Assembly: GCA_039801465.1 (NCBI GenBank)
Contig: JBDRUT010000023.1
Span: 1-25,552 of the forward strand
DNA: 25,552 nt
Direction: 5' to 3'
DNA from: JAOABV01 sp039801465
GTDB taxonomy: Bacteria > Hydrothermota > Tepidihabitantia > Tepidihabitantales > CAIPLT01
Below are positions 16,178 through 24,200 of this stretch, piece by piece. Numbering within the stretch: the stretch's first letter is position 1; the number at the start of each line of letters is the position of its first letter. The translations under genes and the position numbers were made by a program. A model generated the notes under the pieces. That model worked only from the letters and a program-made list of their open reading frames with translations. It had not been told where the DNA came from and did no database searches.

Positions 16178-16206
16178 ATTATATCAAAGAAATGATAAGA
16201 AGTCAA
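16178..16206 (-). promoter_or_regulatory. Sigma-70-type promoter of the 1322-residue protein gene
   Basis: On the minus strand TTGACT (16206-16201), a 17-nt spacer and a perfect TATAAT (16183-16178). The predicted start near 16171 gives a leader of about 19 nt, enough for the AAGGG before the ATG at 16152. Confidence 0.8.
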
Positions 16207-16315
16207 GTGTTCCGGTGTCATAAATTTTTTATATTAGATATAAAAATTGTGTTATTAATCATTTCTGTCATCAGTGATAAATTCTTAATTTTTTGAATCT
16301 TATAGCAGATTTTAA

Positions 16316-16344
16316 TTGACAGAGTTATCTTATAGAATTACAAT
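16316..16344 (+). promoter_or_regulatory. Sigma-70-type promoter of the M14 peptidase gene, leaderless
   Basis: TTGACA (16316-16321), a 17-nt spacer and TACAAT (16339-16344). The ATG at 16352 begins 8 nt after the -10 box, so the start codon coincides with the expected transcript start. This also shows that the in-frame TTG at 16316 is part of the -35 box and not a translation start. Confidence 0.8.
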
Positions 16345-16351
16345 ATTAGTT

Positions 16352-18385
16352 ATGAAAAAATTAGTGCTGATACTCTTTTGCTTTTTCGGATTGACTCTAC
16401 TTTCTGGATTACCATCTCAGAAAGAAGGTATCATCCGTATTCGTATCGCCCAGCACCAAGAAGTTTATAGTCTACAAGCAAAATTTCCTTGGCTGGCAAT
16501 CATTGACGCCCAAGAAAATTATGTTGATGCTTATGCAACAAATGAACAAACTAATGAAATTATTTCTGCTGGTTATCAAGTAACAATTTTAATTGATGAT
16601 TATCAGAAAGAGTTAGCTAAAACTTTGCAAGGTTATCACACTTATGCTCAAGTTTGCAGTTTAATGTATGTAGTCCGAAATCAATATCCTGAGATTACTA
16701 AATTAGAAACACTTGGACTTTCAACCCAAAATCGTGTAATTTTGGCAATGAAAGTTACTGACAATCCCCAGATTGAAGAACCAGAACCAGAAATCAGATT
16801 AGTTGGTGCCCATCATGGCAACGAAAAAATTTCTACAGAAGTTACTTTATCATTTCTTAAATATCTTGTAGAAAATTATGGCATTAACCAAACAGTAACA
16901 GACTTAGTTAATAATCGAGAAATTTGGATTATTCCAATTCTTAATGTTGATGGTCATATTAGCAATAGTCGTTATAATGGCGCTGGTGTTGATTTGAATC
17001 GCGATTACGGTTATATGTGGCAAGCAAGCAGTCCGTCGCCCTGGTCACAACCAGAAACTCGCGCTATTCAAAAACATTCTCAAGATAATAATATAACTTT
17101 GGAATATGAATATCATTCAACCGCATCTTATGTCAATTATCTTTGGGATTATCATCCCAAAGACCCACCAGATAGTAGTTATATCATTGCAATCTCTCAG
17201 GAATATGCTGATTCTACATATGGTTCAGCAACAACGCGTTTAACTAAAATTAATGGTTTTGATTGGTATGTTGCTCGTGGTTCTGCCCAAGATGCTATTT
17301 TTGGTATTTGGGGAGGAATTGGTACAACCATTGAAACCCAACAACCATCACAACAAGCCCGCATTGATAGTATTTGTGTTGCTAATCGTCGAGCATTATT
17401 AGCAATGATTACCCGTGCTGGTTGGGGAATTTCTGGCACTGTTAGAGATTCATTCACTCAACAACCACTTTTTGCGATGATTAAATTCACTAATCCCAAG
17501 CGCTGGCCAGTTTATACTGATAAGACTATCGGAGATTTTCATAAAATGGTCTCACCGGGCACTTATACTTTTACAGTTTTTGCCAACGGCTATCAACCGA
17601 AAACTTATACTGTAAATGTGCCGAGCACAGGAGCAGTAAATTTTGACATCGATTTAGTACCAGATACAAGCAATCTCTATTATGTGCAAAAAATTGTTTG
17701 GGTGCGCCGAGATAACTCCTCTTCTTATTTAGATGCTACCTGGACAATGGATGGTCTGGGCAAACCTGACAGTGTCTATTATTCTTTAGGTTCAATCAGT
17801 AATAGCACAATCGTATTAGAAGCCGACCCGCCCATCAGAAATTTTCCTCGAGCCGATTTCACTATCTTTGAAGGCGATGCGACGCCGGAAAGTTATCAGG
17901 TATATGTAACTAATGACTGGCGCGGTACTTGGTTTTCTTGTGGTAATGGTAATGGCACAACCAGTTTTGATTTAACTACTGCGGGTTTAGATAGCGCTCG
18001 CTATATAAAAATTATTGATGCCAGTGGTGCACCAACTACAAATCCATATGCTGGATTTGATTTAGATGGCATTGCTTATGTAAAACCAACTAGTTCCATC
18101 TATGAAAGTCCTGTCTCAGGTATATCAATATCTCATAAATCATATCTGATATTTCCAAATCCGGCAAAAAACTACGTAAAAATTATTTGCCCAAAATCAC
18201 ACCCGAAACAAAAGATAAAAATTTTCAATATAAGCGGAAATTTAGTAAAAGAGCTAGATTTGTTTGACGAGATAATATGGAACACCAGAGACCAAAACGG
18301 CTCATATGTTCCTTCCGGTATTTACTTTTGTGTGTTTGATAATGGTAAAGAAAAAACACAACAAAAATTTGTAATCTATCGTTAA
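16352..18385 (+). CDS. Secreted M14 zinc carboxypeptidase with C-terminal sorting domain
   Basis: The product is 677 residues from ATG 16352, which starts a proper signal peptide (MKKLVLILFCFFGLTLLSG). The M14 domain (about 95-360) removes C-terminal residues from peptides. Its zinc ligands are His155 and Glu158 (HHGNE) and His255 (EYHSTASY). Substrate residues Asn216-Arg217 (DLNRDYGY) and the catalytic Glu328 (TTIETQ) are present, so it should be active. A transthyretin-like carboxypeptidase regulatory domain follows (about 362-440, ISGTVRDSFTQQPLFAMIKF). Next is a beta-sandwich of unknown type (about 445-590), and the end (about 600-677) is a type IX/Por-like sorting domain (IFPNPAKNYVKI; YVPSGIYFCVFDNG). 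It is divergent from the 1322-residue gene with a 199-bp shared promoter region. Confidence 0.93.
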   Translation: MKKLVLILFCFFGLTLLSGLPSQKEGIIRIRIAQHQEVYSLQAKFPWLAIIDAQENYVDAYATNEQTNEIISAGYQVTILIDDYQKELAKTLQGYHTYAQVCSLMYVVRNQYPEITKLETLGLSTQNRVILAMKVTDNPQIEEPEPEIRLVGAHHGNEKISTEVTLSFLKYLVENYGINQTVTDLVNNREIWIIPILNVDGHISNSRYNGAGVDLNRDYGYMWQASSPSPWSQPETRAIQKHSQDNNITLEYEYHSTASYVNYLWDYHPKDPPDSSYIIAISQEYADSTYGSATTRLTKINGFDWYVARGSAQDAIFGIWGGIGTTIETQQPSQQARIDSICVANRRALLAMITRAGWGISGTVRDSFTQQPLFAMIKFTNPKRWPVYTDKTIGDFHKMVSPGTYTFTVFANGYQPKTYTVNVPSTGAVNFDIDLVPDTSNLYYVQKIVWVRRDNSSSYLDATWTMDGLGKPDSVYYSLGSISNSTIVLEADPPIRNFPRADFTIFEGDATPESYQVYVTNDWRGTWFSCGNGNGTTSFDLTTAGLDSARYIKIIDASGAPTTNPYAGFDLDGIAYVKPTSSIYESPVSGISISHKSYLIFPNPAKNYVKIICPKSHPKQKIKIFNISGNLVKELDLFDEIIWNTRDQNGSYVPSGIYFCVFDNGKEKTQQKFVIYR

Positions 18386-18424
18386 TTTTGAATGATAACA
18401 CCCCAATCGAAAATAAAAATTATA

Positions 18425-18438
18425 GAGTGGAGGCACTC
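18425..18438 (+). promoter_or_regulatory. Ribosome site inside a small hairpin, before the cyclophilin gene
   Basis: GAGTG (18425-18429) and CACTC (18434-18438) form a perfect 5-bp stem with GAGG as the loop. The ribosome site GGAGG (18429-18433) is thus the loop plus one stem base, and it lies 7 nt before the ATG at 18441. Display or masking of the site is possible; the stem is short. Confidence 0.45.
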
Positions 18439-18440
18439 AT

Positions 18441-19106
18441 ATGTATACAAAAAATCTATTAACCGTTCTAATTTGCTTGATATTAATCGTAAATTGTGGC
18501 GGCCCTAAAAAATCTGCGCCACAAATATCATCAAAACCAGTCAAAACTGATACCCTGAGCGAAACACTAAAACCGACAACTCCAAAACCCGAATCTATGC
18601 CCACTCAGGCAACTTCAAAATACGCTATAATTTTTGTTAAAAGTAGTGAAAAACCATTGGGCAAAATAAAGATTGAACTTTATATTCAAGACGCACCTCA
18701 GACCTGTGCTAATTTTATTAAACTTGCTCAGCAAGGCTTTTATAATGGACTCACTTTCCACCGCGTTATTCCGGGATTTGTTGTTCAAGGTGGCGACCCT
18801 AAAGGTGATGGCACCGGTGGACCTGGATATACTATACCCGCTGAAATTAGCCCGAAATTCAAACATATTCGTGGTACAGTCGCAACTGCAAGATTACCTG
18901 ACCATGTTAATCCGACTAAAGCTTCCAGTGGCAGTCAATTTTATATCTGTTTAGCACCAACTCCACATCTTGATGGCAACTATACTATCTTCGGTCAAGT
19001 TATCGAAGGAATGGATGTCGTAGATAAAATTGCAACATTTCCAACTGACCCTAAAACAAATAAACCACTAACACCTGTAATTATGGAAAAAGTTACTATT
19101 GAATAA
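18441..19106 (+). CDS. Cyclophilin-type peptidyl-prolyl isomerase, probable lipoprotein
   Basis: The enzyme interconverts cis and trans peptidyl-prolyl bonds and probably assists folding of exported proteins. The 221-residue product has an N-terminal hydrophobic segment ending ILIVNC (Cys19). This is a lipobox-like site with an unusual Asn at -1, so lipid anchoring is likely but not certain. A Pro/Thr/Lys-rich linker (about 20-58) follows. The cyclophilin domain (about 60-221) has FHRVIPGFVVQGGDP with catalytic Arg108 and Gln116, then SSGSQFYI and LDGNYTIFGQV. It starts 55 nt after the M14 gene on the same strand with no clear promoter between, so cotranscription is plausible. Confidence 0.92.
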   Translation: MYTKNLLTVLICLILIVNCGGPKKSAPQISSKPVKTDTLSETLKPTTPKPESMPTQATSKYAIIFVKSSEKPLGKIKIELYIQDAPQTCANFIKLAQQGFYNGLTFHRVIPGFVVQGGDPKGDGTGGPGYTIPAEISPKFKHIRGTVATARLPDHVNPTKASSGSQFYICLAPTPHLDGNYTIFGQVIEGMDVVDKIATFPTDPKTNKPLTPVIMEKVTIE

Positions 19107-19166
19107 AGATGGCTGTGGATAATATAATTACGAAATTTTCTATTCCTTCAAGAATTCATATACTAC

Positions 19167-19178
19167 TTACTGCAGTAA
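19167..19178. promoter_or_regulatory. 12-bp perfect palindrome upstream of rsmG
   Basis: TTACTGCAGTAA is a perfect inverted repeat, extended outward by CTTAC and GTAAG in the alternative pairing 19166-19183. TATAAT strings follow at 19193 and 19201. It could be an operator or a weak hairpin; there is only one copy in the window. Confidence 0.3.
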
Positions 19179-19249
19179 TGTAAGATAAAACTTATAATAA
19201 TATAATCTGAAGTTTTTCTTAATCAAAAAATAAGAAAACCGAAAAAGTC

Positions 19250-19255
19250 TACAAT
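19250..19255 (+). promoter_or_regulatory. -10 box just before rsmG, possibly leaderless
   Basis: TACAAT ends 6 nt before the GTG at 19262, the same geometry as at thiL. No good -35 box is found 16-18 nt upstream, so this is weaker than the other promoters. Confidence 0.35.
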
Positions 19256-19261
19256 AACACT

Positions 19262-19912
19262 GTGTTATCAACAGACCATCAATGGTCGGACTTTGCTGAA
19301 TGGTGTAAAAAATTAGGAGTTAATCTTACTCAAGACCAGTTAAATAAGTTTCAAACTTACCAGCAACTCTTACTTGATTGGAATCAGAAAATAAATCTTA
19401 TTTCTCGCAAAGACATCGGTCGGATTGTCTCATATCATTTTATCGATTCAATCTCAGCAATCAATGAGATTTCTAATGATGCAATAGTAAGTGATTTAGG
19501 AACCGGCGCTGGCTTACCAGGAATACCAATTAAAATCCTTCGCAACGATATTACTATTTACTTAGTCGAATCAATCAAGAAGAAGGCAAATTTTCTTTCT
19601 GAAACCATAAAAACATTGGGACTGAATAATACCTTGGTGTTCAACCAACGGGCAGAGACAATAAGAAAATATAAATTTGATATTATCTTAGTAAGATTAT
19701 TAGGCAAAATTTCTGAGATTCTACCACTTGCCGACAAATTATTAATTAATAACGGTAAGATTATTTTTTACAAAACAGCAGTAGTCGAGGAGGAAATAGA
19801 ACAAACCAAAAAAATTTCAGAAAAATATAATTTTGTGTTAACTAAAATAAAAACCATAACCTTACCAATTACCGAAATCAGACGTAAACTTGTAATTTAT
19901 CAAAAATTGTAG
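19262..19912 (+). CDS. rsmG: 16S rRNA (guanine527-N7)-methyltransferase
   Basis: RsmG (GidB) transfers methyl from S-adenosylmethionine to N7 of G527 in 16S rRNA. The 216-residue protein has the family motifs NQKINLISRKDIG (41-53), HFIDSI (59-64), the SAM-binding loop DLGTGAGLPGIP (78-89), VESIKKKANFL (102-112) and RAE (130-132). Length is typical. It starts with GTG, and no purine-rich ribosome site precedes it. The -10-like TACAAT is 6 nt upstream, suggesting a leaderless message. No mnmG (gidA) neighbour is present. Confidence 0.95.
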   Translation: MLSTDHQWSDFAEWCKKLGVNLTQDQLNKFQTYQQLLLDWNQKINLISRKDIGRIVSYHFIDSISAINEISNDAIVSDLGTGAGLPGIPIKILRNDITIYLVESIKKKANFLSETIKTLGLNNTLVFNQRAETIRKYKFDIILVRLLGKISEILPLADKLLINNGKIIFYKTAVVEEEIEQTKKISEKYNFVLTKIKTITLPITEIRRKLVIYQKL

Positions 19913-20456
19913 ATTACCTGTTGGACAGATAAAAAGTAATTTCAAAACAATACTTCTGTTAAAGAACAATTGCAAAGAATAAATACCAATAGTTTGCATA
20001 AAATATAAAAATAAATTTAGTCAACATACTTTCAAACCGTTGCGGAAATAATATTTTGTCTAGTTATGTTTGTACACATTGAATCTTGAATTGTATCCAA
20101 GAGATATTATACATTTTATGAATTATACAATTTATGAAATTTAATATTGATTCTTACATGCATTTAGTTGAACCTTTCTGGCTAACCGATAGGCGACCAC
20201 CTAATCCGTGTATCAGGTAACACCATATTTGAGCTTCTTCTGGATAATCCCAACAAAAGGTTAACTCAGGGCTAGTCCAGGGATAGCCCTTCGTTTTTCC
20301 TTAACAACCGCAACTCGTCTTTTACCCTTACCACTATCAAAATATCACCTAAGAATCTTGTTATCTTTTTATCTTCACCTAAAATTTACTTTAAAATTAT
20401 TATTAATGTAATATAGTTATAAAATAAATGGTCTTGTTTATGCTATCTATAATCTA
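19913..20456. other. Convergent intergenic region, possible structured RNA
   Basis: This lies between the ends of rsmG (+) and the DUF1614 gene (-). The part 19913-20150 is very AT-rich with TTGAAT/TATACA-like strings (20088-20115). The part 20165-20298 is markedly richer in G and C and in short inverted repeats (for example TAACC near 20184 and GGTTA near 20259), and ends in the terminator-like hairpin at 20268-20298. No open frame with protein-like composition is seen. It may be a long 3' UTR of rsmG or an independent small RNA. Confidence 0.4.
20268..20298 (+). terminator. Terminator-like hairpin on the plus strand
   Basis: AGGGCTA (20268-20274) and TAGCCCT (20284-20290) form a perfect 7-bp stem with a 9-nt loop, followed by TCG and five Ts (20294-20298). 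CTGGA at 20240-20244 can pair with TCCAG at 20276-20280 in the loop, giving a competing fold. Confidence 0.6.
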
Positions 20457-21125
20457 TTAAGTAATTAGCACCGCGATTATCCCTACAAGATAAATTCCAT
20501 CGAAAACTCCGGCGCCGCCAATACTCATCACTCCTCGACCAAATTTCTGAATTGTTCGAATATTCATTAAGTCCGCACCGATTAAGACTCCCAATACTCC
20601 AGAAATATATGCTACCGGTGCCGCATTATCTCTTCCTGCTATGAGCATTGCTAATATTGCAGAAACAATCGGTGGAATGAACGCAGGAATCGCAATACCA
20701 ATTCCTGGAGTTGGCCGGGCTAATAATTTTGATACAATAATCATAATAACCGTGCAAATTAATGTAGGTATCAATGGTGCTCGAAATAATAAAAACAAAC
20801 ACAAAAGACATGGCAGAATACATCCACCGAGATTAATTGCCAAAACTTGTTTTTCTAAATACTTCGGTTTCATTCCAAAAAGGAAATTATATAAGATAGA
20901 GATATCTGATTCATCACACGATTCTGTATAACATTTCTGTTGAATTGGAATATTGATGGCACTACCAATTAGCGAAAGTAAAAAAAACATCAAGCCGGTT
21001 CCTGGTGATAAACCTAATTTCTGAAAAGCAACACCAATGGCTCCAACTGAAAAGAGCACGAAGAGAACGGGCAAGAGTAAAATTAATATAATAAAAACTG
21101 CTATGGAAAATGGTAAATAAAACAT
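20457..21125 (-). CDS. DUF1614 family integral membrane protein
   Basis: The product is 222 residues with about six hydrophobic segments, so it is an inner-membrane protein. The C-terminus GGAGVFDGIYLVGIIAVLI and the region ISGVLGVLIGADLMNI match the conserved end of the DUF1614 family, whose function is not known. A Cys/acid-rich loop (KCYTESCDESD) lies near residue 64-75. A promoter at 21135-21162 places the transcript start 2-3 nt before the ATG; no ribosome site is present, so the message is probably leaderless. It lies directly behind the terminator of the Calx-beta gene, so it is an independent unit. Confidence 0.82.
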   Translation of the reverse strand: MFYLPFSIAVFIILILLLPVLFVLFSVGAIGVAFQKLGLSPGTGLMFFLLSLIGSAINIPIQQKCYTESCDESDISILYNFLFGMKPKYLEKQVLAINLGGCILPCLLCLFLLFRAPLIPTLICTVIMIIVSKLLARPTPGIGIAIPAFIPPIVSAILAMLIAGRDNAAPVAYISGVLGVLIGADLMNIRTIQKFGRGVMSIGGAGVFDGIYLVGIIAVLIT

Positions 21126-21134
21126 AGTAAATTA

Positions 21135-21162
21135 ATTATAGACTATAGTATAACAAAGTCAA
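21135..21162 (-). promoter_or_regulatory. Sigma-70-type promoter of the DUF1614 gene, leaderless
   Basis: On the minus strand TTGACT (21162-21157), a 16-nt spacer and a perfect TATAAT (21140-21135). The ATG at 21125 is 9 nt after the -10 box, so only 2-3 nt of leader is expected. Confidence 0.8.
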
Positions 21163-21170
21163 CATAAATA

Positions 21171-21202
21171 AAAAATGGGGCTTGTTCTTCGGCACAAGCC
21201 CC
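21171..21202 (-). terminator. Intrinsic terminator of the Calx-beta gene
   Basis: On the minus strand GGGGCTTGT, an 8-nt loop and ACAAGCCCC form a perfect 9-bp stem, followed by ATTTTTTATTT. It lies 20 nt past the stop codon and directly before the promoter of the DUF1614 gene. Confidence 0.92.
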
Positions 21203-21221
21203 CAAAGCCGATAATTTACTA

Positions 21222-24200
21222 TTAGTGCGTTACAACCATCTTATATCTTGCGGTATAGTTGTCTGCTTGCATTTCGTAGAAGTAGATACCGGAAGCAACC
21301 TTGCGATTATTATTATCGGTACCATTCCACAATGTGCTGTAATAACCCGCATTGAATCTGTCATTGACTAAGGTCTTCACAATTCTTCCGGTTGCATCAT
21401 AAACTGAAATCGTTACACGGGATTCACGTGGTATCTGCCAACGAATTTGGGTTATATTCGCAAATGGATTCGGATAGTTCTGGAGTAAAGCAAATGTCGT
21501 CGGCATTCCACTTGGTGTACCTTGGACATTTTCACCCATCGGTCGTTTTGCATAGTAGTAACGTTCGATCAAATTATTCTCCGCAACTAAATCATAGCCC
21601 GGACGAGTTTCAATCCAGGAGACAATCTTGTAAAGTCCTTCTTCAGTCGGAACCCAGCCAGATTGATAATAGAGACAAACATAACTTGCTGGCGCCAAAG
21701 TTCGATCTAAGTAGCGAGAATAAACAGTTATACCCGTATTCACTTTAATAACTTTGAACCAAGAACGGAATCCAACTGTTGGACCGAATGGAGAGTTAGA
21801 CACAACTGAGAATGTATTATAAGATGTACCAGTTAGTATCGTATCGACAACCAAAGTCTTACCGAGTAACAGACCTGCATAATTCACTTGTAAATCGCGG
21901 TCACGGGATTGAACGGTAAAGTTCTTTTGTTTAGTATCATTAGCAGGATTATGGTCAAGTTCCATATGGACATTCGCATAAATCACATGATAGGTTGGTG
22001 AACTAATCCAGAATATATCACCCCAAATTGGGTGCCATGGTGCAAGCGTAATAATCGTATCACCATATGGAATGTTAATCTCAAACATCGTATCAATTAA
22101 GATTACTGAATCCAATGGGTTCATTGAGATATGACAGACCGAATCGTATTGTACACGGTATCGCCACATCTTGACTGTCAGCGTACAAGTCTCTCTACCT
22201 GCAGGTATTCGGTTATTGCCGACTAAAATTTCTGGTGTAATTGGTGTACAAGTAACAACTGTTGTTCCTGGCACAAGTATTGATTTGACTTCAACATCAT
22301 GATATGGATCATCATTCAGAATTGTGCCAAGCCCTTGGTCATCACCAAATCCTGCATTTACTGGATTGGAGAGATTAACATAGAAGTATTCATCAGATTC
22401 AAAAATTCGGTCGCAGACAACATCCACAACAATTTCTTCATAAACATCGCCGGGTGCAAAAGTAATTACACCACTATTAGCAATGTAATCATCAGGCGTG
22501 TTGGCTGTACCGTCTGCAGTGGCAAAGTCAACTGTTACTACTTGATAACTTGGATTAGACAGTGTCACGACAAATATAAATGGCTTTGTTCCGTAATCAC
22601 CTTCAGTATCTGTAACATCTGTAATTGAAATCGTCGGTATCGGGTCATCGTTAAGAATTGTACCTAGCCCTTGGTTATCTTCAAATGTAGCATTAGTTAA
22701 ATTAGTCAGATTGACATAGAAGGTTTCGTCTAACTCATACTTATTATCACCGTTCACATAGACTGTAATCGTCTTTGCAACATCACCTGAACTAAAGGTT
22801 AATGAACCACTCTCTGCTGTATAATCATTATCTGCAATCGTTGCAGTATTATCCGCAGTTGAATAATCAACCGTAATTGTCTGATAACTTGGATTGCTCA
22901 GACTAACTGTAAAGACATAAGCCGTAGTACCTGCATTCCCTTCATAGTGTGAAACATCATTAATTGACATTGTTGGCATATCGTCATCATTAAGAATTGT
23001 ACCAATTGCCTGGTCATCATCAAATGTCGCATTGACTAAATTGGTCAAATTAACATAGAATGTTTCGTCAGTCTCATACTTATTATCGCCAATCACATCA
23101 ACGCCAATCCGTTTTACAACTTCGCCTGGGTTGAAGGTTAAAGTGCCACTGGTTGCGATATAGTCGTTATCACCTGTTGTGGCTGTGCCATTTGCGGTTG
23201 CATAATTCACTGTAATTGTCTGATAACTTGGATTAGATAAAGTCACATAGAATCCAAACGATTTTGTGCCAATATTGTCTTCAGTTGCTGAAGTATCGGA
23301 AATCGTCATAGTCGGTATAACATCATCGTTCAGAATTGTGCCTTCGCCAACACCATCAGCAATTGTTGCATTGACTGCGCCACTCAAATTGACATAGAAG
23401 ATTTCGTCGGTCTCATACTTATTATCACCAACCACATCAACACCAATCCGTTTAACCTGTTCACCAGGTGCAAAGGTCAAAGTACCACTGCTAGCAATAT
23501 AATCATTATCACCTGTTGTCGCTGTACCATTTGCGGTCGTGTAATTGACTGTAACTGGCAGATAACTGGAAACTGAAAGTGTCACATAGAAACCGAATGA
23601 CTTGGTGCCTGCATTACCTTCATAGTCTGTAGTGTCGGAAATTGTAATAGCTGGTGGTTCGTCATCGTTGAGGATTGTGCCGATTCCTTGATTATCCGCA
23701 ATTGTTGCATTGACTGCATTAGTCAAATTAACAAAGAAGGTTTCATCTAACTCATAGTCGTTATCTCCAACAACTTGTACAGTTATCTGTTTAGAACCTT
23801 CGTCGGGATTAAATGTCACTGTGCCACTTGATGGAATATAATCATTGTTAGCAACTGTTGCGGTATTATCAGCAGTTGAGTAATCAACCGTGATTGTCTG
23901 GTAACTTAAATTAGACAGACTTAAAGTAAATACAAACGCAGTTGTGCCAGAATTACCTTCAGCAAGACTTACATCGTTAATTGATATACTCGGTTGCTCG
24001 TCATCATTAAGAATCGTGCCAATACCGAGACCATCTGCAATTGATGCATTAGTTGGTTCACTTAGATTGACATTAAACGTCTCATCGGTCTCATACTTGA
24101 AGTCACCATTCACCGATACACTAATCCATTGCGATGTTACACCCGGAGCAAAACTTACAACACCACTTGCAGAAAGATAGTCATTATCACTAAGTGTTGC

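Noticed and set aside
16316..16351. In-frame TTG start for the M14 peptidase
   Set aside because: It would put 12 polar residues before the signal peptide, and the TTG is the start of the -35 box; ATG 16352 fits both.
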